DNA from: Blasia pusilla
Lineage: Eukaryota; Marchantiophyta; Marchantiopsida; Blasiales
Length of the DNA: 64,000 nt
Direction: 5' to 3'
Assembly: GCA_050084515.1 (NCBI GenBank)
Contig: CM114271.1
Span: forward strand, 38,316,001-38,380,000
Every line of letters starts with the position of its first letter. The first letter of the stretch is position 1. Shown here piece after piece: positions 10,555 through 20,525 of the stretch. Below the pieces are notes generated by a model. It was not told the origin of the DNA. It did not search any database and saw only the letters and a program-made list of their open reading frames with translations. The translations under genes and the position numbers were made by a program.

Positions 10555-11502
10555 CCGCCGGAGGGCATTTGTGTGTTAGATCTCTTTGGTGGGATTAGCA
10601 TTGGTTTGGCTGCAGTATTGCAGGCCGGTATTCTTGTGCGGAGATATGTGTATGTGGAGTGAGATGAGACGGCCCAGAGAGTCTCATCCCGACATATTGG
10701 TCAGTTGATGCGGAGATATCTTGAGTTGTTGCCACCATCAGCTATTCGTGGGTACCCGCGTGCTTTGCCGTCACACATTGCATTGTTGGGGGCGTAGGAC
10801 CTTGAGAGGGTTGGTCCTATGGATTTGGTGATTTCTAGATGGCCATGTCAGGGTCATAGACCTGTTGGTCGTAGTGAGGGATTACCCGACCCTAGGTCTC
10901 AATTGTTTTGGGAGATGTTACGGGTGTTACGACATCTTCAGGTTCATCAGGTACGTGCTCCAGCTTACATTCTGGAGAATGTTCCATTGTTGGGTGACAC
11001 TCAGACCCGGATGATGGCGAGTGTTCATGAGATGCGGTCTTGGATTGGACCAATGGTGTTGTTGGATGTAGCGCGAGTTGGCTCGCGTGCACATCGTCCA
11101 CGCTTGTGGTGGACAAACTTGTTGCCTAGGGAGGTTCTACGTCGAGCATATGATGTAGTGCAATGGGATCCTTGCCTTGTAGTGGATAGTATCTTGGATA
11201 CTGGGCAACTTCCTCAAGTGGTGAGGGTTATAGATCGGTCATCCATGGCAGTGGTGAACCGTGTGGGCCAGCCTAGGATGGCACTACCCATATTTGTGAG
11301 TTTTCCCTCATCACATGCCTACAAGGAAGGTGGTCCTGGGCTTGTATGGGATTCTCATGTGCGACAGTTGGTGGAGCCTAACGCTGATGAGAGAGAGCGT
11401 GCAATAGGATTTGCTATTGGTGTGACAGCGGTTGCTTCCATTTATGAGGCTTCACAACGTCATGTGTTGTGTCAGGCCATGGACCTGAATTGTTTGACCT
11501 AG
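10555..11502 (+). pseudogene. C5-cytosine DNA methyltransferase domain inside gypsy polyprotein
   Basis: The conserved motifs of C5-DNA methyltransferases occur in order in one frame. Motif I is DLFGGISIGLAAVL (10579-10620, AdoMet binding) and the motif II region is YVYVE. Motif IV is WPCQGH, with the catalytic Cys near 10846. Motif VI is LENVPLLGD (about 10972). Motif VIII is R-x-x-R-x-R in GSRAHRPRLWWTN (about 11086). A motif X-like ERERAIGF...RHVLCQAMDLN lies near the end. Two in-frame stops (TGA 10660-10662, TAG 10795-10797) interrupt it between motifs II and IV; otherwise the frame is open to 11502. It would transfer methyl groups to cytosine in DNA. It lies between protease and reverse transcriptase, so it was part of the pol polyprotein. 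Confidence 0.88.
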
Positions 11503-12687
11503 ATTTTGAGTCTTGGTATGGCCGAGCAACGTTGACTTTGCACTATGTCTATGGGTCTTCCACCCCTTGTGATGAGCTTGATGGCTACCGGGACGGTAGA
11601 GACATCGATTGGGAGCGAAGAGAATAGTATTTTGCATCCTTGGAGTAAATGGGATGTAATGGCTGGGCATGTGGAGTTGGTTGCTCATGCTGGTGGAGGA
11701 GTTATTTTCTCAGATGATGGTGTAGCTAAGGATGTATCATGTTGTGAGGGGGTTGCATAGCACCCAATGGCGTCGTCCTCTCCCTCTAGTGTGCCAATGG
11801 AGGAGACTTGGGAGCCATTACTTGGGCCCAAGCTTACGGGAGGTGAGAAACGACGCTTGACACAGTTCCTACTTGCTTATAGTAGTTGTTTTGCCTTTGC
11901 ATGAAGGAGTTGGGTGCTTTGGTTGGACCCGGTATACGGATTCCTTTGGCTAGTGATACGCCAATCTTCCTTCGTCCCTACCGATATAGTGATATGGAGA
12001 AGGACCTGATTCAGAGTAGGACGTTGGACCTTTTGGAGGCTGGACTAGTGGAGTTGTCGCATGGAGAGTATGCATGAGCCACGGTCATGCCTACTAAAAA
12101 GGATGTGCATGGCAACTACACGGATAGGCGGATGTGTGGAGATTACCATCCTATCAATCGGTAGACCAAGGCCGATATGTATGCCATGCCTACACCTCTT
12201 GAGATCTTTGATGTGGTGGGACAGGCAAAGATTTTTAGTACTTTGGATCTTCGGGCAGGATACCATCAGTTGCCGATTCGAGAGAGTGACAAGGCCAAGA
12301 CAGCATTTTGGGGTGTCAACTCTCATGGCAAGGATTTTTTGTACCAGTGGAAATTCTTACCCTTTGGGTTGAAGAATGCACCTGCCGAGTTTCAGAGAGT
12401 GATGGACATGATCCTAGCAGGGTTGGATTTTGTTCGGTGTTTCATTGATGATATCTTGGTGTTCAGTAATATGGTGGAGGAGCATCAGATACATTTGCAT
12501 ATTATGTTTGAGCGGTTGAAATCTCATGGTCTAGGTTTGCATCCAGGAAAGTGTAAGTTCTTCCATGAGGATGTTGAGTACTTGGGTCATGTGATCTATC
12601 CAGATGGTTTGGGAGTTCAGCAAGCAAAGGTGGAGGCTATTGCACTTTTTTCTCGTCCGGTAGATGTGAGTAGAGTTCGGGCATTTT
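11503..12687 (+). pseudogene. Ty3/gypsy reverse transcriptase
   Basis: After a poorly conserved linker (11503-11880), the RT N-terminal segment appears (GPGIRIPLASDTPIFLRPYRYS, about 11930-11990). The body follows at 12177-12687, with FSTLDLRAGYHQLPI (first catalytic Asp), FLPFGLKNAPAEFQRVMD, the catalytic FIDDILVFS, and KCKFFHEDVEYLGHVI. The active-site Asp residues are intact. Stops occur at 12075-12077 and 12162-12164. The thumb region is cut at 12688 by an antisense solo LTR. Confidence 0.88.
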
Positions 12688-13182
12688 TGTGCGCATACAT
12701 ATCGCTACACAACATACATCGCTGGTCACATCTACACCACACAACACCGATCTTCTCCACACACGGGTCGATCCACACATGTACAAAAATCAACTCATAC
12801 ATATACATGGAGATCACACAACAAACATAAAGAGTAGTAAAAACGGCACACCCGGCCTAAAACTCCACTCCTCAATCTACATCGATATATCGAGCCTCGT
12901 CCACCCTGTGCTATCAAGGAATCCGGACGCTAGCACCCTCGTCCTCTCTCACATACATACAAGGGAGGTGCTCCAACAGCCCAACATGAGAAAGATGGCT
13001 TAGGAAAGCCATCTTCCTCTCTTATATAGGGTTGGGAAGAGCCAAAAGGCTCTTCCCCTAAAAATAGCCCTCTCCTTGGTAACCTGCGCGCACAGGTTAC
13101 CAAGGGCGGGTGACCTGGTCAACAAGTCACCCGGATGTGAAAGACCTCAACATGAAAGTTGTCAGAAACGACGTTCCTGACA
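12688..13182 (-). repeat. Antisense solo LTR nested in gypsy copy B
   Basis: In minus-strand orientation it starts TGTCAGG (13182) and ends GCGCACA (12688). Its last about 60 bases resemble the ends of the copy A and copy B LTRs. Five inverted repeats lie in series: TGTCAG/CTGACA (13160-13182), GGGTGAC/GTCACCC (13108-13132), a 13-bp arm pair (13074-13105), a 10-bp pair (13034-13057) and a 10-bp pair (12992-13015). TATATAAG (minus strand of 13021-13030) lies between the last two. No clear target duplication was found. Confidence 0.75.
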
Positions 13183-13290
13183 CAATGGACCTATCTTCAA
13201 CCTCATCCGACACCATGGGACAAAGTTACACTCAAGATAGTTCGCTTGCTCCTACGCCCTATCCACGATAGATCTCGACCTATCGACTAC
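13183..13290 (+). other. Unexplained junction sequence right of the nested LTR
   Basis: About 108 bases between the solo LTR and the resumed pol frame that match neither the LTR nor expected RT sequence. The codons at about 13273-13308 (RPIDYSDVTAFM) restate in diverged form the codons just left of the LTR (RPVDVSRVRAFL). The right flank may therefore come from a different family member. Confidence 0.5.
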
Positions 13291-14199
13291 TCAGATGTGA
13301 CAGCATTCATGGGATTGGTGAACTACTATCAGAGGTATGTGAAGGGACTTAGTGTTGTGGCAAAGCCTTTGAATCAATTGTTGAAATCAGATTAGGAGTG
13401 GAAATGGGGAGATGATCAGGAGAGAGCTTTTGTGGAGCTCAAGGCCCAATTGGTGGCGGCGCCTATCTTGAGGAGACCTATTAGAGGACGCCCATTTCAG
13501 TTATACACTGATTGGAGTAGGTTGGGACTTGGAGCGGTGTTGACACAACATGATGATGAGCACATGGAGTTTTTGGTGGCCTATGCAAGTCGTTCGAATA
13601 ATGCAGCGGAGTCGCGCTATAGTTCATATGAGGGAGAGTGCTTGGCAGTAGTGTGGGTTGTGGCACACTTTAGCTGTTACTTGTTTGGCACACAGTTTAC
13701 CCTTGTTACTCATCACCAGCCGCTCAAGTGGTTGATGGAGTCTGACAAGCTTACAGGGAAGCTTGCACGGTGGGCTCTTATCTTATAGGAGTATGACTTC
13801 CAGGTGGTACATAGACCTAGAGTTGCCAACCTTGATGCTGATGGGTTGAGTACATGTACTAGCCAAGAGGATGCAACTGGGGCTAGATGGCATGGCGAGG
13901 TTGATGAGGAGATGGTGCCAGGTTGGCATGCATCTGCCTTTTTATGTTGGTTAGGGGTGGACTCTAGTATGGAGGACCACATGACATCTTACTCTAGTCA
14001 GAGGGTAGATGGCCAGCCTTCAGATCCTAAGGTTGGAGATGGTGGTACGGATCAGCGTGATATTCATGATGATGCGTTGGTGTTGGAGTTCCTACGGACC
14101 AGTAGGGTGCCAAGTATAGTGAGTGCCAAGGAGCGAGACCGTGTTCTTCAACGTGCTAAGAGGTATCGATTGGAGGGAACACATATTCTCCGTGTGTAG
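13291..14199 (+). pseudogene. Ty3/gypsy RNase H and linker to integrase
   Basis: The frame resumes with AFMGLVNYYQRYVKGLS (RT thumb/connection). RNase H follows, with LYTDWSRLGLGAVL, AYASRSNNAAESRYSSYEGECLAVVW, and HHQPLKWLM with VVHRPRVANLDADGLS. In tandem these are the acidic and His positions of gypsy RNase H, although the usual TDAS core reads TDWS. Stops occur at 13393-13395 and 13786-13788. About 130 residues of linker follow with no known domain. Confidence 0.85.
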
Positions 14200-14220
14200 G
14201 AGGATGGTAGAGTATGAGTA

Positions 14221-15002
14221 GTGCCGCATTTGGCTCAGAGAGAGCGCATTGTGCGACATGCCCATGAGGAGTTGGGACATTTTGGGGTAAAGCGTACGTA
14301 TAGCTTACTCCTTGGTCAGTATTGGTGGCATGGCATGCATACTCAAGTGCAGCAGTTGGTGTCACGTTGTATGGTTTGTGACCGGATGAGGGCATCATTC
14401 AATGCCCCTACACCATAGTTACAACCTTGCCTATTATGGGGTTGGGTTACCGTTGGAATGTGGACTTTGCGGGACCGTTACCGTTGACTGTAGGACATCA
14501 TCGATATGTGTTGGTGATGGTGGAGCACTTCTCCAAGTGGATTGAGTTGGTGGCATTTCCTGACAAGGCAAGTGAGGGAACGGCGTATGCGTTTCTTGAT
14601 AGAGTGCTTAGTCATTTTGGTGCATCAGTTGAAGTGTTGACCGACCAGGGTACAAAGTTTCAGGGTGAGTTTCAGGTCTTGTGTGACAAGGCGTTGATTG
14701 ATCATCGGACCACATCTCGAGATCATCCAGAGGCGGATGGTTTGGTTGAGCATGTGGTTAAGACGATGAAGAGGGCATTGCGCAAGTATGGCCTACAGAA
14801 GGGGCATCTTGGAGACTGGGATATTCAATTGCTATGGTTAGCCATGGGGTATAGGTTCAGTCGCCAAGCATCCTTGGTTTCCTTCTCACCTTATTTTCTA
14901 TTATACGGCCAAGATCCAAACTTGCCTGCATCAATTCGTCGGGAGTCTAGTAAGGTGGTGAACCTTGACGACCCAGAGATGTGGATGAGAGTGTGTTCTT
15001 AG
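14221..15002 (+). pseudogene. Ty3/gypsy integrase (zinc-binding and catalytic core)
   Basis: The HHCC zinc-binding region reads HAHEELGHFGVKRTYSLL then CMVCDRM (14250-14390). The catalytic core has all three acidic positions: WNVDFAGPLP (Asp), VLTDQGTKFQGEF (Asp) and HPEADGLVEHVVKTMK (Glu). YRFSRQASLVSFSPYFLLYG follows, typical of gypsy integrases. One stop (14416-14418) separates the zinc domain from the core, and the frame ends with a stop at 15000-15002. It would insert cDNA into chromosomal DNA. Close in sequence to copy A (2-475). Confidence 0.92.
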
Positions 15003-15508
15003 TGTGCAGAGCTCTTTCGGAGAGTTATGCCAACAACCTTCGAGAATCTTGCCATTGCTCAACACAGGGATACGTTGCGGTATGCAACCATTCGAGGTGG
15101 AGGTTATCGACCATTGATTCATAGTTCCATGTGGGGGACTATGTCTATTTGTAGCATATTGCACCGACAACGTTGGATGTGACGGCAGGTCGCACTATTT
15201 TACGAGTGCGCTAGGTGTTAGCTTCTGGAGTTCTCATGTTGGAGGGTCGTGATGGAGTTGTTTGGAAGGACCATGTGCGTAATTGTGGGCCATGTCATCT
15301 TCCAAATGTGGATGGTAATGTTGACCCAAGCTTAGCCATGATACGTGCTAGCTTGAGGTGTATGTTGTGTGGGTCTGCTAGTAACGCAGCCCGTATGTTG
15401 GTGTGTGATCGGTGTTCTAGGGGTTGGCACATGATGTGTTTGACTCCACGTATGGATGTTGTTCCTATTGGAAGGTGGGTTTGTCCTCGATGTACTTACG
15501 AGGGATAG
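15003..15508 (+). pseudogene. Integrase C-terminal region ending in a PHD finger (copy B)
   Basis: After two frame changes the SH3-like integrase tail appears (GRTILRVR, GVLMLEGRDGVVWKDHVRNC, GPCHLPNVDG). A complete PHD zinc finger at 15359-15493 follows: C-x2-C, x11, C-x2-C, x4, H-x2-C, x17, C-x2-C, with the typical GRW-x-CPRC ending. PHD fingers read the histone H3 tail and its methylation state. The likely role is target-site choice, as proposed for chromodomain gypsy elements. The protein stops four residues after the last Cys. All eight zinc ligands are intact, unlike copy A. Confidence 0.88.
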
Positions 15509-15675
15509 ATGACTTGATCTTTGCATGATATGGATTACACATGTGCAACTAACGATGGGGCAACCTAGCACCCGGCCTTCTGATTTTTGCACCCACGAAG
15601 GTGTATAACATGTAGTAGATGTATAGGGCTACCTAGGAGTTAGAGGGACCTAATCGCCAGTTAGGGGAGCAAGTT

Positions 15676-15778
15676 GTGGTACACTTGTGTTTGTGGATGC
15701 TCTCGTCTATGTTATATATGTATATGAGTATGGTATGTCAGCGATGTATGTTGTATGACGATGTGGATTCGCACGACA
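15676..15778 (+). repeat. U5-end repeat upstream of 3' LTR (copy B)
   Basis: 103 bases that match 16133-16235 (the end of the 3' LTR) without gaps and with three substitutions. They lie directly after a purine-rich tract (AGGGGAGCAAG, about 15663-15673) and two bases before the 3' LTR start. The region 15509-15675 between the PHD stop and here is untranslated and resembles 974-1160 of copy A. Confidence 0.85.
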
Positions 15779-15780
15779 AC

Positions 15781-16235
15781 TGTCATGACCATACGGATTA
15801 TGTCGTAGAGTATAGTGTGCTAGTAGATGCCATACCTTATGTAGGGGCCGTAGTGTCTAGGTAGAGATGCGGTTTCATACATAGGGTTTGGGGTTACTCT
15901 GTTGAGGATGACTTTTCCAATAGGGCCCGCTCTTAGGTTGGAGGATATAGTGTGGAATGCACTCAAAGAACAGTTAGTTCTTTGAGTTGAGCCTGTTGCG
16001 TTGGGAGTTAGCTTTGGTAGTGAGTAGAGCTCTTGGCTATGGTGGCTCCCGCAAGCTTTGACCTGGATTCTCCCATCGTGGAGTGGGTTTGGCTCGATTG
16101 TGTGTGATTCTATACGTGTTTTATGACAATAGGTGGTACACTTGTGTTTGTGGATGCTCTCGTCTATGTTATATATGTATGTGAGTATGGTATGTCAGCG
16201 ATGTATGTTGTATGACGATGTAGATTTGCACGACA
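15781..16235 (+). repeat. 3' LTR of gypsy copy B
   Basis: 455 bases, TGTCATGACC ... GCACGACA, followed by the AGGG target duplication. The first about 350 bases match the 5' LTR. Its hairpin CTCAAAGAAC/GTTCTTTGAG (15962-15986) is intact, with one loop base changed relative to the 5' LTR. The last 103 bases (16133-16235) are the U5 end absent from the 5' LTR. Confidence 0.85.
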
Positions 16236-16560
16236 AGGGGCAATGAATGATTAGGGTATATACATGCAAAAGACTGGCATGAAAGCCATCATCGTGGAAA
16301 TAGAAATAAGGTATTAAAAAAGTTCCTTACATCGGAGACGTGTTCTTATATACTTCAATTTGTCTCTTGGAAATTAGTTGAGGAATTGGGACATTTGTGA
16401 GAACACCCAACAGTAATCTCTCCACGTTTGGTAACAACCCCTCCAAACTTGCCATATGCATAACACAATGCAGAAATATTAATTTAAAAATATTTTTAAA
16501 TACCAAAAGATAATTATGTAACTAAAATTTGAAAAAGTAGGAGAGTAGAGGGGTTTTCCT
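16236..16560 (-). mobile_element. Helitron remainder right of copy B
   Basis: Restores the Helitron flank once copy B is removed, since the AGGG duplication joins it to 5794. Short minus-strand frames are present but no domain is recognisable. The right boundary is a guess, set at the T-rich run before the GC-rich block. Confidence 0.4.
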
Positions 16561-17025
16561 TTTTTTTGGAGGGAAAAAAATAAGGAAAAAAAGAGCATAT
16601 TCGACATCCCAAACCTATCCCTTCCCGAACCCGACCCTACGACCCACTCCGCCGTTCAATGGAGATGTAATGGCCAGATGTAATCGGCCGTTGGATGGCA
16701 ACCTAACCCAAATCGGCGGAGGTGGCGGTCCGCCATGGCAAGGTCTCCGCCGGCCCTAGGCAACTCCGCAGTCGCCGCGGGCCCTTGGCGCCTCGGGCCC
16801 CCTTCCCCATCGACCTTCCCCCTCCCCATTCGGGCAATCGACACTCCTATCCAAATGGGGAGGGGGAGCAAAACTCGCTCTCCCCTCCACTTTCCTTCCC
16901 CTCTCGATCGCCTCTTCTCAACTACTTCGGGGTCTGCTCTCTTTTCGACTCTCAATCGCCTCCACTCAGCAACTTCGGGGTTTGCTTTCTCTTCGACTCG
17001 GGCTCGTAAGGCTTCGGCTTGTGGT
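16561..17025. other. GC-rich block without a recognised gene
   Basis: Base composition jumps to GC-rich, with open frames on both strands (for example 16722-17085 plus, 16656-16955 minus). None shows a domain or a persuasive codon pattern. It could be a promoter or captured genic fragment. Confidence 0.4.
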
Positions 17026-17279
17026 CTCTCTCCGCTTTGCTGTCACTGTGCTCGACCTGCTTTCTCATGCGGATCTAACTTTTGAGCTTCTGAGAGTTAA
17101 CTACAATGCTCCTAGTATAGGCACTTGAGTGCAGGCAAGTTTTGGCCTTGCCCTCTCTCCGCTCCAATGTCACCACAACGTGTGCTCGACCTGCTTTCTC
17201 ATGAGGCTCTTCGAGCTTATTGATTGGGAAGTTTTTTTTTTCGCTCCTAGTACACGCACTTGAGTGCAGGCACACTCGA
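17026..17279 (+). repeat. Tandem duplication, 127-bp period
   Basis: Two diverged copies start at CTCTCTCCGC (17026 and 17153). Each runs through GTGCTCGACCTGCTTTCTCATG and GCTCCTAGTA to CACTTGAGTGCAGGCA. Function unknown. Confidence 0.7.
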
Positions 17280-19108
17280 GTGCAAGCTCAAGCTATAGCT
17301 TCAGAGCCAACTCGAAGCTTTGAAGTCCGCTCCGAGCTCCGAGCGGCCTTCAAGCTTGCTTCCGCCTTGCCTTCGCCTTGCTCGAGGTTTTTTTCATTGT
17401 TTCCAAGGGCTTACAAGTTTTTACATTAAGCCACACACATACACCGGGCTGCTCACTAATATTAATAGAGTTCAGAATTCATAGATCTTCGGAGTTAGGA
17501 GTTTAGAGAATTTTGAGTTCAAAGTTCATAGCTACAAGCACTCACAGAGTTCAAAGTTCAAAGTTTAGACCTTGTAGCTCACTGACAACAAGGGCTTATC
17601 ATGTGTTATGGGTTCCGGTCAAGCGATTTTAGATCTTTTTAGCCTTGAATTCACCACGGTTTTGTCACTGCAGGTTCTGTACTGATGCCCTTAGGATTTC
17701 TAGTGCCGCTAAAGTTGTGTAGTTTTCGAGGCTTGTAGCTTGCTCGTTGTACATTTGAGTATTCGAGTTGAGTACTCTTAGACAGCGAGAAGATGAGACA
17801 ATAGAAAGGGAAACAGGGAGACGTAGAATGCATACACATAATTTCAAAGCTTATCCCTGAAAACATTCATTTTCCAAGTAAGATTACATGTCTTAGAGCA
17901 TAATCTAGATGTTAACTACTACACCTTTCCCCTCTTGCCCTTTTTGAGGGACTTTAGTCTCCTCTGGGTCACTCATTGAATTAGTGGGCACCGAATATTG
18001 ATCGGTGATCCCCTAGGAGATGTTGAGTAGTTCGAGCGTGGTGTTTTCTGACGCTTCTTTGCAGATGCTCCCTCGGCCGCACACTCTCTTCCGCAATTCG
18101 GCCTCCTTACATGGTACGGTGGGGTCCCTTGGACATCTATAAGGAGGTCATTTTTTAAGTCTCAATTGGCCTTGGAAAATACCCTTTTTTTGATACAATG
18201 GGCTCCCCTCTAGCAGGAAGGGAATCCTTAATCACGTTTTCAAAGCCGGATGGACACTCGGGGCCGAGTCTCTCTCCCTAGGGAGGACTGATCCCAAAGT
18301 GCATTTTTTTCCATTTGCTCAATCGGACACAATCTTCTTGAGACCCGGGATACCATTTCAAAGTATCTAATGGCTCCTCATAGGCTTCCTTCACACCGAA
18401 ATGCTTCTTCGATGAAGCCACCTTGACTACACTCTTTCCCTTTCCTTGGGTGGACTTCCTTGCTATTATTCTCGTTGCCATACCGGTTGTTTTGGTTGCT
18501 GCCTATGTGTTGGGGGTATTCTGCAGGTTATGAGGTGAAACTGAACCTGGAGCAACACTTGGGACGGGAGTTTTCGGAGCGTGGGTAGTGGTGCAGCACT
18601 CGAGAATGGGGAGCACCAAGAGTTGCTGATGGAGCTGATCAAAGAGCGGGAGGAGCTGCTGAAAGAGCCGATCTTGCAATAGGAGCTACGAAAGGAGCCA
18701 AAACAGCAATGGGACATGCCAAAGGAGCCGAATCGGAAGTGAGAGCTGCAAAAGTAGTTGACTCGAGAGTGGGAGTTGCCGACCACTCTATAGAGTACTT
18801 GAAATGCAGGAACAAATTATAAGCAATATTTGAGCTCAAAGAAGCCAGAGCATAGCTCGAAGATACATAGTGTTAGAGCTCAGAAGCTCAACCGTAGTTA
18901 GTTGCAAGTGTAAATGAAATATACGTCAATAGATCTCAGAAGCTTGTAAAGAATGATTAAATGGCTTATAAAGAAATGAGTAAAGAGTAAAGATCGGACG
19001 TCACCTGAGACCTGATCCTGATTGAAGTGCCCACATTATTTTGGTGCTCTTAAATTTTTTTGTAACTCAAGCGCTGACGCCCTTCTTCAAATAGCAAGAG
19101 GGATACTA
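17280..19108. other. Intergenic stretch left of the copia element
   Basis: I see no gene I can support. A minus-strand frame 18278-18481 (67 residues, Lys/Ser-rich start) matches nothing I recognise. 18600-18780 holds irregular GGAGC-type repeats. 17460-17580 repeats the word GAGTTCAAAGTTC. The last bases, 19104-19108 (TACTA), are the copia target duplication. Confidence 0.5.
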
Positions 19109-19576
19109 TATTGGATTCTCAACATCCACTCCTCTGAGCACCAGTGATTTGATCGGCCCCCTTGTATGAGGAAAAGCCTAGATCGATGGTTCCGACTTAG
19201 ACGTTGAAGGAGTCATAGTAATATGACGTAGGTGGTTTACGGAGTAGCGTTACTAGGTTTATCTAACCCTATATTGCATCAGGGTGCGGAGCACCCTGAT
19301 GCATCGCGGGGGTCCGGGTTTAGGGTCAAGACGACGCGGGGGTCCGGCAAAATTTTTCTATTAATAGAAATGAAGAAAAATAGGTAAAAACCCTAGTTTT
19401 CCCGAGTAGTCAAATAGTCGGGAGCCGCAGCGGTAGCGCATTCTCGTATGTCGAGTTATCTCCCAGTTCAGGTTCCATCGAAGCTCTTCTGTGAGCGCAC
19501 GGACGGACTAGGCCACTTTGTATCTCTAAGTTTTTGTAAAGATTTCAGTGATTTAGTCACTTTCTGTTTTCTCACA
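19109..19576 (+). repeat. 5' LTR of copia element
   Basis: 468 bases from TATTGGATTC to CTCACA. It begins TA rather than the usual TG. It contains a perfect 13-bp hairpin (TGCATCAGGGTGC arm, 19275-19303, 3-base loop). Just after, the word CGCGGGGGTCCGG occurs twice, 30 bases apart (about 19305 and 19335); this is absent from the 3' LTR. Confidence 0.92.
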
Positions 19577-19590
19577 TGGTATTAGAGCAG
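19577..19590 (+). other. Primer binding site (initiator tRNA-Met type)
   Basis: TGGTATTAGAGCAG directly abuts the 5' LTR. It is complementary, with one difference, to the 3' end of plant initiator methionine tRNA, the usual primer for copia minus-strand synthesis. Confidence 0.9.
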
Positions 19591-19649
19591 TAGGTTTTTC
19601 CAGTATTTTGTATCTGGCGATCTAGTGTGTTTGCACAAAATCTTGAGAG

Positions 19650-20516
19650 ATGGCTACTTCTTCGTCAGTTCGTGCTCGCCCCTCCTGCATTTGGGTGAAG
19701 GGAAGTTAGATGGGTCTAACTATACGTTGTGGAAGTTCAAAATGAGAACTGTTCTCGAATCATTTGAGATCTGGGAAACGGCCACAGGGGTCGATTCAAA
19801 TCCACAAGCTAGTTTGAGTTCTGCAAGTTCATCTTCATCTGAGGATATCGATCCTGTTGTATTATTGGCATGGAGACGTAGAAACGCTGATGCTCTATAT
19901 GCGATTGTCACGAATGTAACTGATTTTGTCATGACTCTCATTCAACATACAACCACTGCTGCTAAGGCGTGGAACATTTTGAAGAATCAGTATGAAACGA
20001 GGAATGAGACTCGGATTCAAAATCTGGAGAATCAGCTTACGTTCGAGAAATTTTCAGAAGGAGAAAGCGCGGAGCAATTTTTGACAAGGATCAAGAATCT
20101 TCAAGATCAGATGGCGTCCTTGGGAATTTCAAAGTCTAGCGAAGATTTGGCACGCCGATGCATAAGGATTTTGCCTCCAAGGTATGACAGTTTGGTCACT
20201 GCACTGAATACTCAAGTAAGACCCACGCCGCTTACTTTTGAACAATTTAGTGCAATGTTGGTAGAAGAGGAAATGCGCTTCAAAGCAAGAGAGGGAAGTG
20301 ACGCAAACATTTTCGCCAACGTCTGAGAGAGGTAGAAATCAGGATTACAGTTCAAATGTCAAGAAGAAATTTCCAAGAAAAGCCTTCAAATGCTTTTATT
20401 GTGGTAAGCTAGGTCATCTTATCAAAGATTGTAGGAAGAGAAGTCAGGATGAGAAGAACGGTTGTTTAAGACCTAAGAAGGAGTTTGGAAAGTCAGAGAA
20501 CCAGGGGAGAACATGA
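19650..20516 (+). pseudogene. Copia Gag with zinc knuckle
   Basis: The ATG at 19650 opens a frame that shifts near 19690 into the main Gag frame. That frame contains LDGSNYTLWKFKMRTVLESF (UBN2-type copia Gag) and LENQLTFEKFSEGESAEQFL. A second shift near 20310 leads to a canonical CCHC knuckle, CFYCGKLGHLIKDC (20391-20432). Gag coats the RNA and forms the particle. The order and motifs are standard for plant copia elements. Confidence 0.9.
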
Positions 20517-20525
20517 AGTAGATGC

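Larger units (their letters stand above)
5795..16235 (+). mobile_element. Ty3/gypsy LTR retrotransposon copy B with DNMT and PHD domains
   Basis: A full-length but decayed element of about 10.4 kb including a nested LTR. The order is 5' LTR, long leader, gag with two zinc knuckles, protease, C5-DNA methyltransferase, reverse transcriptase, RNase H, integrase, C-terminal PHD finger, U5-end repeat, 3' LTR. It is flanked by AGGG at 5791-5794 and 16236-16239, a 4-bp target duplication (gypsy elements more often make 5 bp). LTR bodies differ at roughly 5-6% of positions by eye, so insertion is not very recent. It sits inside the Helitron remnant. Many stops and frameshifts make it inactive. Confidence 0.9.
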
